NCBI GenBank assembly: GCA_003525045.1 | Contig: DQGF01000599.1 | Location: 1 to 16,666 of the forward strand | Direction: 5' to 3' | Length of the DNA stretch: 16,666 bases | DNA from: Pseudomonas sp. | GTDB taxonomy: Bacteria; Pseudomonadota; Gammaproteobacteria; Pseudomonadales; Pseudomonadaceae | Part shown: in pieces, positions 6,080-12,864 of the stretch | How positions within the stretch are numbered: the stretch's first letter is position 1 | How the letters are laid out: each line of letters begins with the position of its first letter | Notes under the pieces: model-generated | What the model was told of the DNA's origin: nothing | Databases searched by the model: none | The model's input: only the letters and a program-made list of their open reading frames with translations | Position numbers and translations under genes: made by a program

Positions 6080-8110
6080 ATGGACCGATCGCCTTGGCAT
6101 GCTGGCGAGAAACAGTTGCAGGCTCACGTCGGTGTTGCCGAGCGAATGGAGGCGTTCGGTCGTAGGGTGATTCGCACCGAGATGCCGGACCAGCACCGCA
6201 CGTTCTATCAGCAATTGCCGTTCATGCTGTACGGCGCGGTGGACGCCGAGGGCAACCCATGGGCCAGCATTCTCGAAGGCGAGCCAGGCTTCGCACATTC
6301 ACCTGCGCCGGGTGCACTGCAATTAAACAGTCTCCCGGGTGCCGATGACCCTGCGCAATTGACCGATGGCGCGGCCATTGGCCTGCTGGGGATCGAGCTG
6401 CATACCCGGCGCCGCAATCGTATCAACGGGCGTATCAACACACTGTCGGCGAGCGGCTTCGGTGTGACCGTGGAACAGTCCTTTGGCAATTGCCCGCAAT
6501 ACATTCAATTGCGGCAGTTTCGCTCGGTGCCGCTGGCGGATCCGTCGACCCGCATTGTGCTGCATCTCGATGGGTTGGATGACGCGGCCACGGCCATGAT
6601 CAGCACAGCCGATACCTTCTTCGTCGCCAGTTATGTGGACGTCGATGGTCAGCGTTCGGTGGATGTTTCGCATCGCGGCGGCCAGTCCGGTTTCGTCCAG
6701 GTGGAAGGAAATCGCCTCACTATTCCGGATTTCGCCGGCAATCTGTTCTTCAACACATTGGGTAACCTGCTACTCAATCCTCGCGCCGGTTTGCTGTTTA
6801 TCGATTTCAACTCCGGTGACCTGCTGCAGCTCAGTGGTCGCGCCGAAATCATTCTTGAAGGTCCGCAGGTCGAAGCGTTTCAAGGGGCGGAGCGTCTGTG
6901 GACATTAGACGTGGAAAGCGCTGTGCGGCGGCCCGCCGCCCTTGCTCTGCGCTGGCGCTTCGATGGGGTTTCACCCACCAGCTTGCTGACCGGCACCTGG
7001 GACCAGGCCAGGGCTCGTCTGCAAGCCCTGGCCCTGGGCGATCGATGGCGGCTGCTGCGGGTGGTGCGGATCGAAGCGGAAAGCCACAACATCCGCTCGA
7101 TCTATCTGGAGCCCGCCGATGGTGCCGGGTTGCCGGTGTTTCAGGCCGGGCAGCATCTGCCACTGCGATTCAAGATTGCCGATGAGGTGTATATCCGCAC
7201 CTACAGCTTGTCGAGCGCGCCGTCCGATGATTTTTTCCGCATCAGTGTGAAGCGTGAAGGTCGGGTTTCTTCGTATCTGCATGAACAGGTTGGCGTCGGT
7301 GACCTGCTGGAGGCCCGTGCGCCTCAAGGGCATTTTACTGTGGCGCCTCATGAGCGCCGGCCGCTGGTGTTGCTGGCGGCGGGCGTGGGCATTACGCCGC
7401 TGCTGTCGATGCTGCGCGAGGTGGTTTACCAGGGTCTGCGCACCCGTCATATCCGGCCGACCTGGTTTTTCCAGAGTTCGCGCACCCTGGCCGATCAACC
7501 GTTTCGGCCTGAGCTGGATCGCTTGCTCGACGGTGCCGGTGACGCGGTGAGGGTGTTGCGCCTACTCAGTCAGCCGGAAACCGAGGCACGTGAGGGCGAG
7601 GACTTTGATCTGACCGGACGGATCGACGCTGCATTGCTCAAGACCATCCTCGAAGTGGAGGACTACGATCTGCTGGATTTTGTCCTCTGCGGTCCGAACA
7701 GTTTTACCCAAGGGCTTTACGACAGCCTGCGGGAACTGGACATCCGCGATGCCAGGATCCACGCCGAAACTTTCGGCCCATCGACCTTGCGGCGCAAGCC
7801 GGATCCTGACGCGATTGTCATCGATCAACCACCCGCGGCCACTACGTCGGTGCCGGTGGTGTTCCAGCGCTCGGCCAAAGAGGCCCGCTGGCGGCCCGAT
7901 GGCGGTAGTTTGCTGGAGTTGGCGGAAAGCCGTGGGCTGCGTCCGGAATTCAGCTGTCGCGGCGGTTCCTGCGCAACCTGCAAGACTCGCTTGATCAGCG
8001 GCCAGGTACATTATCCACAGCCGCCGGCAGAGGTGCCGGACGAGGGACAGGTGCTGATTTGTTGTGCGATTCCGGCCCAGGGTTCGCAACCTTTGGTGTT
8101 AGATATCTGA
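6080..8110 (+). CDS. Three-domain oxidoreductase: PNPOx-like split barrel, flavin/NAD(P)H reductase, 2Fe-2S ferredoxin
   Basis: 676 aa from the ATG at 6080, chosen because AGGGGAG (6065-6071) precedes it by 8 bases; an in-frame TTG at 6020 has no such site. Residues about 40-260 look like a pyridoxamine-phosphate-oxidase-type FMN split barrel (LPFMLYGAVDAEGNPWASIL; NLFFNTLGNLLLNPRAGLLF). Residues about 325-560 are a ferredoxin-reductase module close in pattern to flavohaemoglobin: RTYSLSS (373-379, FAD), VKREGRVSSYLHE, AAGVGITPLLSML (433-445, NAD(P)H) and CGPN (537-540). The C-terminal ferredoxin carries Cys626, Cys631, Cys634 and Cys661 (CxxxxCxxC...C) for a plant-type 2Fe-2S cluster; Cys662 is an extra neighbour. 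It probably passes electrons from NAD(P)H through flavin to the cluster and an unknown acceptor. It appears to be co-transcribed with the GST gene. Confidence 0.9.
   Translation: MDRSPWHAGEKQLQAHVGVAERMEAFGRRVIRTEMPDQHRTFYQQLPFMLYGAVDAEGNPWASILEGEPGFAHSPAPGALQLNSLPGADDPAQLTDGAAIGLLGIELHTRRRNRINGRINTLSASGFGVTVEQSFGNCPQYIQLRQFRSVPLADPSTRIVLHLDGLDDAATAMISTADTFFVASYVDVDGQRSVDVSHRGGQSGFVQVEGNRLTIPDFAGNLFFNTLGNLLLNPRAGLLFIDFNSGDLLQLSGRAEIILEGPQVEAFQGAERLWTLDVESAVRRPAALALRWRFDGVSPTSLLTGTWDQARARLQALALGDRWRLLRVVRIEAESHNIRSIYLEPADGAGLPVFQAGQHLPLRFKIADEVYIRTYSLSSAPSDDFFRISVKREGRVSSYLHEQVGVGDLLEARAPQGHFTVAPHERRPLVLLAAGVGITPLLSMLREVVYQGLRTRHIRPTWFFQSSRTLADQPFRPELDRLLDGAGDAVRVLRLLSQPETEAREGEDFDLTGRIDAALLKTILEVEDYDLLDFVLCGPNSFTQGLYDSLRELDIRDARIHAETFGPSTLRRKPDPDAIVIDQPPAATTSVPVVFQRSAKEARWRPDGGSLLELAESRGLRPEFSCRGGSCATCKTRLISGQVHYPQPPAEVPDEGQVLICCAIPAQGSQPLVLDI
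8011..8019 (+). promoter_or_regulatory. DnaA box (perfect) inside the oxidoreductase gene
   Basis: Exact TTATCCACA in the ferredoxin-domain coding region (residues HYPQ). Binding is inference. Confidence 0.35.
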
Positions 8111-8175
8111 TGAACCAATGTCGGTGAACATTGCCCCTGAGCCCAAGCCTCAGTAGGGTAGCGGGGCAGAGCGAC

Positions 8176-8200
8176 AAAGGGCCATGAACGGCCCTTTTTT
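8176..8200 (+). terminator. Intrinsic terminator of the LysR-GST-oxidoreductase unit
   Basis: AAAGGGCC (8176-8183), loop ATGAAC, GGCCCTTT (8190-8197), with an unbroken run of six T at 8195-8200. An 8-bp stem rich in GC plus a T-tract is a textbook Rho-independent terminator. It lies 66 bases past the oxidoreductase stop and only 23 bases before the next ATG. Confidence 0.9.
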
Positions 8201-8223
8201 GCGTTTCAGGGGTAAGGCTTTTA

Positions 8224-9420
8224 ATGGTTTTCTTGACTCGATTGATCATGTCGCTGGCAGCGGTGGGGTTGCTAAACGGTTGCGAACGACAGGACGCGCC
8301 GCCGCTCGATCAGCAACTCTACGTCTGGCAACGGCAATGGACCCCGGCCCATGAAGCCGCCCTCAAGGACAGCCACGCGGACTTTTCGACCCTGCGAGTG
8401 CTGGCCTTGCAGGCGTTCCCGCAGGCGGGCTGGAGCCGGGCGCGCATCGATCCGGTGCTGCTTGAAGGTGACGGTCGGCCGCTGATTGCGGTGATTCGTC
8501 TCGATGGCCAGCTCAAGTCGCTGGACCAGGACCAGGTCACCGCGCAGATCCAGCAGGTGCTCGGCGATTGGCAAGGGTTGGGGCTGAATCTCTCCGGTGT
8601 GGAAATTGACCACGATGCAGGCAATGCTCGGTTACCGGCTTACCGGGAATTTCTGACGCATCTACGCGCGGTCCTGCCGAGCTCTATGCCGTTGAGCATC
8701 ACCGCGTTACCTGCCTGGCTCGACAGTCCTGAGTTGCCAGCGCTTTTATCCACAGTCGACAGCAGCGTATTGCAGGTGCACGCGGTCAGCGATCCACACA
8801 GTGGCTTGTTTGACCCAGATCAGTCCATGAAGTGGGCCGTGGCCTGGAGTCGCATCACTTCAAAACCTTTTTATCTGGCGCTGCCGGCCTATGGCGTGGC
8901 GTTATTGCCGGGGAACAGCGGCGCACCGATCGTGGAAAGCGAAGTGACCATCGAACGGGGCGGAGCGCGTCGGGAATTGCTGGCCGATCCGCAGCAACTG
9001 AGCAACCTCGGCAGTCTATTGCGCAACGATCCACCGGCTCATCTGGCGGGCCTGATCTGGTTTCGCCTGCCGCTGGCCAACGACCGCCGATCCTGGAGCC
9101 TGACCACCTTGCGCGCCGTGGCGCGTGGCGAAGCGCTCGACAGTCGTCTGGCGCTGAAATTCTCCGCGCAGGAAGGCCTTTATGACATCAGCCTCGACAA
9201 TCAGGGCAACCTCGACAACGCCTGGCCCGAACGCCTGACGCTGGCGGTGCAGGGCTGTGAGGGTGCCGATGCCCTGGCCGGTTATGCGTTGCAACAGAGC
9301 CGGGATCTGCTTACCTTCACTCGCCTGCGCGAGGGTCGAATAGCGGCCGGTGGGCAGCGCGCCATCGGTTGGGCGCGTTGCGCAAATATTGATCAAGGAG
9401 GTTCGAATGTTCACCCCTAA
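8224..9420 (+). CDS. DUF3142-type lipoprotein of unknown function
   Basis: 398 aa. The N-terminus MVFLTRLIMSLAAVGLLNGC has a short charged region, a hydrophobic core and a lipobox-like LNGC with Cys20, so it is probably a lipoprotein; Glu at +2 would favour the outer membrane. The mature part resembles DUF3142 proteins (recognised from memory): LYVWQRQWTP near the start, FSTLRVLALQAFP, then LNLSGVEIDHDAGNARLPAYREFLTHLR and MPLSITALPAWL. Alternating hydrophobic strands with an acidic EIDHD at a strand end suggest a TIM-barrel hydrolase-like fold, which is inference. The stop overlaps the next gene by 14 bases, so the two are translationally coupled. No good promoter is visible between the upstream terminator and the ATG. 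An alternative start, ATG 8248, would cut the signal peptide and is less likely. Confidence 0.8.
   Translation: MVFLTRLIMSLAAVGLLNGCERQDAPPLDQQLYVWQRQWTPAHEAALKDSHADFSTLRVLALQAFPQAGWSRARIDPVLLEGDGRPLIAVIRLDGQLKSLDQDQVTAQIQQVLGDWQGLGLNLSGVEIDHDAGNARLPAYREFLTHLRAVLPSSMPLSITALPAWLDSPELPALLSTVDSSVLQVHAVSDPHSGLFDPDQSMKWAVAWSRITSKPFYLALPAYGVALLPGNSGAPIVESEVTIERGGARRELLADPQQLSNLGSLLRNDPPAHLAGLIWFRLPLANDRRSWSLTTLRAVARGEALDSRLALKFSAQEGLYDISLDNQGNLDNAWPERLTLAVQGCEGADALAGYALQQSRDLLTFTRLREGRIAAGGQRAIGWARCANIDQGGSNVHP
8746..8754 (+). promoter_or_regulatory. DnaA box (perfect) inside the DUF3142 gene
   Basis: Exact TTATCCACA in codons for LLSTV; the last perfect copy in the window, with none in the remaining 7.9 kb. 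Confidence 0.35.
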
Positions 9421-11542
9421 CTGGCCCCGTCACCTGCTGTGCCTGAGCCTCAGCTTGCCGCTGGGTTCAGCGCTTGCTTGCGGGCCGGACTTCCCGATGC
9501 GTCTGCTGGACAACCGTGGCCAGTCGCTGGCGGAGCTGCCGGAAGGTAACTTCAACTTTGAGATCAATCGCCTTGGGCATGCGATCGCCGGGCTCAAGAA
9601 CGTTACGGCCGCTACCCACAATCCGAATGTTGGCTATGGTGATGTGCCCGATCATGCCGAACAGCGGGACAATGCCGAGCGGGTCGGTTTGACAGCAGAA
9701 CAGCAAGTACTGGTGAAACAGCTACGCAGCCTGACCGATGCCCGTCAGGTCGAGATTCAAGGCATGGATCTGCCGGCCGAGCTCAAACTCTATCTGGCAG
9801 GTGCCGTCGCGTTCAATGCGGGCGACCATGGGCTGGCGGTCGAATACTTCCACAAGGTGCTGGCGTTGCCGGCTGATCAAAGAGCGTTGCGTAGCACTTG
9901 GGCTGCTTATTCATTGGGTCGGGCGCTGTTTGCCATGAGTTCCGAAGCGGACGCTGGCCCGGACCTGCTGGATCAGTCGCGAAAGGCCTTCGAGCAAACT
10001 CGTCAGCTAAGCATCGACGGCTTCAGCGACCCGCTGGAGCTGGGAGTCGCCAGCCTTGGCGAAGAAGCCCGCGTCGCCCGCAGCGCTGGCGACTGGAATC
10101 GCGCCATCGAACTCTATGCCACGCAAAACCTCCACGGTTCGGCGGTGGGTTACACCTCGCTGAAAATGTTGATGAACGATCTGGCGGCGATGCCGGAAGA
10201 TCAACTGGCTCTGTTGCTCAATGGCAAACCGGTGCAGCAACTGGTGACGGCGTCGTTGCTCAGTCGGATGGGCTGGTCGTTTGGTGATCAACCGCCGAAC
10301 GAATTGAAGCTGATCAGACTTTTGCAAAACAGCACTCGAGCAAGCCTCGAAAACGCTGATCGTCTGGCGGCGGTAAATTATCAACAGGGTGACTACGCCA
10401 GTGCCAAGGCATTCCTTGAACACGCGGGCGATGGCGGTCTGGCGTGGTGGCTGCGGGCGAAACTGGCAATGCGCGATGGTGAAAAGACCGCGGCCGCTGC
10501 GGCGTATGCCAAGGCTGCCCAAGCCTTCCCGCAGAATGAATCCTGGGGCGAGCGACGCACCCCGGACTGGGATTTCGAAACCCTTCAGCCAAAGTGCCGG
10601 GTCGAGGGCGAAAGCGCGATCCTGGCGCTGCAACGCGGAGACTACCTGCAAGCTTTCGATCAGCTTTATCGCAGCAAAGACATTTATTGGTTCGACGCGG
10701 CGACTGTTGCCGAGCGAGTGCTGACCCTCGATGAGCTCAAGCAATACGTCGACACCCAAGTGCCGGCGCCACCATCGCTGACCCAGCAGGAGCGCGATAA
10801 CTACGTGCCATTACCGGTGGCGACGAAACTGCGCAATTTGCTTGGGCGGCGGTTGCTGCGTGAAGAGCGTTACGACGATGCGCCGGCTTACTTCGACAAC
10901 GTCGATCTGCAGAACAAGGCTCGATTGTATGGACAGCAGCGCCAGGCTGCCGACTCTGCCTGGTGGCCGACACGCCGTGCCTCTGCATTGTTCAATGCAG
11001 CCTGGACAGCACGCGAGTGGGGGATGGATATCCTCGGCTACGAAATGGCCCCGGACTACGCCACATTCGGTGGCAACTACAGTCTCGAAAGTAGCGAACT
11101 GAAGGTCGGTCCGTTAGTGGCCGAAGAGGAAGTCAAACGCCAGCAGGCCAGCGCAGCGCAGCCCGATCAGCGTTTCCATTACCGTTATGTCGCCACTGCT
11201 TTGGCCAGTCGGGCCGCCGATAATTTGCCCCACACCAGCCAGGCCTTTGCGGCCGTGCTGTGTGCGGCGGCGGGCTGGAACACCAGCCTTGAAGAGGAGA
11301 GCGCCTTTTACCAACGCTATGTGAAAGAAGGACCCTACGTGGATTGGGCGGTGAATTTCGGTCATCAATGCCCGTACCCAGATATCCAGAACGCCAGCAA
11401 GCGCTACGTGACTCAGGTCACCGACGCTGCTCGCGCAACCTTACGGCCATACAAGAAACCGGTGCAGATAGGCGGCTTGATAGTAGTAACGGCGGTGGCG
11501 CTGCTGCTGATCAATCGTCGCAAGCGCAAGGCGCGAGTGTAA
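9407..11542 (+). CDS. Secreted helical-repeat (TPR-like) protein with C-terminal membrane anchor, function unknown
   Basis: 711 aa from ATG 9407, which AAGGAGG (9395-9401) marks clearly; upstream in-frame codons lie in the previous gene. Residues 1-24 form a Sec signal peptide (HLLCLSLSLPLGSALA) cut before CGPDFP. Cys25 follows ALA, a poor lipobox, so type I cleavage is more likely. The body has repeated helical pairs of TPR/SEL1 character (LYLAGAVAFNAGDHGLAVEYFHKVLALP; DRLAAVNYQQGDYASAKAFLEHAGD; ESAILALQRGDYLQAFDQLYRSKD). Near the C-terminus IGGLIVVTAVALLLI (about 688-702) is one membrane helix followed by NRRKRKARV, so the protein probably hangs in the periplasm from the inner membrane. Its gene overlaps the DUF3142 gene by 14 bases; together they suggest an envelope assembly. 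No known family can be named with certainty. Confidence 0.75.
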   Translation: MFTPNWPRHLLCLSLSLPLGSALACGPDFPMRLLDNRGQSLAELPEGNFNFEINRLGHAIAGLKNVTAATHNPNVGYGDVPDHAEQRDNAERVGLTAEQQVLVKQLRSLTDARQVEIQGMDLPAELKLYLAGAVAFNAGDHGLAVEYFHKVLALPADQRALRSTWAAYSLGRALFAMSSEADAGPDLLDQSRKAFEQTRQLSIDGFSDPLELGVASLGEEARVARSAGDWNRAIELYATQNLHGSAVGYTSLKMLMNDLAAMPEDQLALLLNGKPVQQLVTASLLSRMGWSFGDQPPNELKLIRLLQNSTRASLENADRLAAVNYQQGDYASAKAFLEHAGDGGLAWWLRAKLAMRDGEKTAAAAAYAKAAQAFPQNESWGERRTPDWDFETLQPKCRVEGESAILALQRGDYLQAFDQLYRSKDIYWFDAATVAERVLTLDELKQYVDTQVPAPPSLTQQERDNYVPLPVATKLRNLLGRRLLREERYDDAPAYFDNVDLQNKARLYGQQRQAADSAWWPTRRASALFNAAWTAREWGMDILGYEMAPDYATFGGNYSLESSELKVGPLVAEEEVKRQQASAAQPDQRFHYRYVATALASRAADNLPHTSQAFAAVLCAAAGWNTSLEEESAFYQRYVKEGPYVDWAVNFGHQCPYPDIQNASKRYVTQVTDAARATLRPYKKPVQIGGLIVVTAVALLLINRRKRKARV

Positions 11543-12184
11543 TCAGGCCTGTTGCACAAACGTCAGCCGCACGGCGAAACCGATCAACAGGCTGCCGAAT
11601 AACCACTGCTGCAATCGCTGGGCCGATGGACTGCTTTGCAGCCAGCGGCCGAGCGCGGCACCGGCCAATGCGTAAGCGCTGTCGAACAACAAGCCGACGC
11701 TGACCAGCACTATGCCCAAGGTCGCAAACTGTTCGAGTACTGGACCGGCATCAGGATTGATGAATTGCGGTAACAGCACCGAGCAGAACAGCAGCGCTTT
11801 GGGGTTGAGCAGGTTGGTGAGCAAACCGCGCTGGATCGCTGAGCGCCAACGAGGCCTTTGGGAGGTAGGGGCGGCACCGTTCAGGTTCGGCAGCATTGTG
11901 GTTCGCAGGCACTGAATGCCGATCCACAGCAGATACGCGGCCCCGGCCAGACGGACGACGTCGAAGGTCCAGGGCGCGGCTTTAAACAGCGTCGCCAGCC
12001 CCAGCGCCGCCAACGCCACATGGCAACCCCGGGCAACGCCCAGGCCTATCGCCGTCGCCAGTGCGGCGCCTTTGCCCTGACGAGCCCCAGTCTGCAATAG
12101 CAGGATCATGTCCGGGCCTGGCAACAGGTAAACCACCGCCAGCGCCATGAAAAACAGCCAGAGTCCTGCCACGTTGCACCCCAT
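11543..12184 (-). CDS. LysE-family amino-acid exporter
   Basis: 213 aa inner-membrane protein, standard LysE/RhtB size, with five or six hydrophobic segments. The family signature is clear near the N-terminus: VVYLLPGPDMILLLQTGARQGKGAALATAIGLG, then RLAGAAYLLWIGIQ and GLLTNLLNPKALLFCSVLLPQFI. It probably exports an amino acid or amine by proton exchange. The neighbouring gene, read in the opposite direction, is an Lrp/AsnC regulator, the common pairing in which the regulator senses the amino acid and switches on the exporter. The start is uncertain: ATG 12184 is used here, but a GTG at 12172 gives the more family-like VAGLWLFF start. The stop abuts the stop of the convergent repeat-protein gene with no base between. 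Confidence 0.9.
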   Translation of the reverse strand: MGCNVAGLWLFFMALAVVYLLPGPDMILLLQTGARQGKGAALATAIGLGVARGCHVALAALGLATLFKAAPWTFDVVRLAGAAYLLWIGIQCLRTTMLPNLNGAAPTSQRPRWRSAIQRGLLTNLLNPKALLFCSVLLPQFINPDAGPVLEQFATLGIVLVSVGLLFDSAYALAGAALGRWLQSSPSAQRLQQWLFGSLLIGFAVRLTFVQQA

Positions 12185-12260
12185 TCGTTGTCGATTCGGA
12201 GAGGTCAGTCTAGGGCTGATGAGCAGGGCAGGTGGTTGCGTAGTTTGCTTCTAAATCGTC

Positions 12261-12290
12261 TTGGATTGGCATAACCTTCCACTGGATAAT
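12261..12290 (+). promoter_or_regulatory. Weak predicted promoter for the Lrp/AsnC gene
   Basis: -10 GATAAT (12285-12290, 5 of 6) with a poor -35 TTGGAT (12261-12266) at 18 bases. Two similar motifs, GGATTGGCAT (12264-12273) and GGATTAGCCAT (12291-12301), bracket it in direct orientation and could be regulator contacts. Confidence 0.3.
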
Positions 12291-12317
12291 GGATTAGCCA
12301 TCAGGATCTGCCAAACC

Positions 12318-12791
12318 ATGAAACTTGACGCCTACGACCGCAAGATTCTTGCAGCGCTGCAACGGGACGGTCGTCTGAGCAATGTTCAATTGGCTGACGA
12401 GATCGGGCTGTCAGCATCGCCCTGTTTGCGCCGGGTACGCATGCTCGAAGAAGCCGGGGTGATTCGCGGCTACCAGGCCACCCTTGATCGCGATGAAGTC
12501 GGCCTGGGGCTGACGGTGTTTGTCGGGGTCAAGGTCGAACGCCACAACGATGAACAGGCGGAGTCATTTCGCCTGGCCGTAACGGCTTTGCCAGAGGTGA
12601 TTTCGGCATTTCTGGTATCGGGGGAATCGGATTTTCTGCTGCAAGTGGTGGTGCCGGATCTGCGTGCCTATGACCGTTTTCTCACTGGACGATTGTTGAG
12701 GTTGCCGGGCGTCAGTGACATCCGCAGCAACTTTGCGATTCACACGGTGAAGACACCGGGGGCGTTGCCGTTGGGGCATTTGCCTGATTGA
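12318..12791 (+). CDS. Lrp/AsnC-family transcriptional regulator
   Basis: 157 aa from ATG 12318, the normal family start (MKLDAYDRKILAALQRDGRLS); a longer reading from TTG 12261 adds 19 residues without homology. Residues 1-60 are the AsnC-type helix-turn-helix (NVQLADEIGLSASPCLRRVRMLEEAGVIRGY). Residues about 65-145 are the RAM/ligand-binding domain (GLTVFVGVKVERHNDEQ; ALPEVISAFLVSGESDFLLQVVVPD; LPGVSDIRSNFAI). It is divergent from the LysE-type exporter with 133 bases between start codons, so it most likely controls that exporter in response to an amino acid. Which amino acid cannot be told. Confidence 0.93.
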   Translation: MKLDAYDRKILAALQRDGRLSNVQLADEIGLSASPCLRRVRMLEEAGVIRGYQATLDRDEVGLGLTVFVGVKVERHNDEQAESFRLAVTALPEVISAFLVSGESDFLLQVVVPDLRAYDRFLTGRLLRLPGVSDIRSNFAIHTVKTPGALPLGHLPD

Positions 12792-12807
12792 AAAGCGAGA
12801 GATAGCG

Positions 12808-12860
12808 GCCTGCGGCAGATCGCATTACTTCGTAGCTGCCGCAGGCTGCGATCTTTTGAT
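12808..12860. repeat. REP-like hairpin between convergent genes, second copy of the post-glmS repeat
   Basis: GCCTGCGGCAG (12808-12818) pairs perfectly with CTGCCGCAGGC (12836-12846), followed by TGCGATCTTTT. Bases 12834-12860 match 4310-4336 at 26 of 27 positions. It fills the 73-base gap between the convergent Lrp and lpd genes and, with its TTTT, may terminate transcription from the left. Confidence 0.7.
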
Positions 12861-12864
12861 GTGC

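Noticed and set aside
9350..9406. Upstream start for the repeat protein at 9350
   Set aside because: It lies within the preceding gene and would place 19 residues before a clear signal peptide; AAGGAGG marks 9407.
9431..9484. Lipoprotein signal in the repeat protein (ALAC)
   Set aside because: The -3 position is Ala rather than Leu/Val/Ile, and the C-terminal helix already offers an anchor; type I cleavage after ALA is more likely.
12261..12317. TTG start adding 19 residues to the Lrp/AsnC protein
   Set aside because: The added residues do not fit the family, and the ATG at 12318 matches the normal N-terminus.
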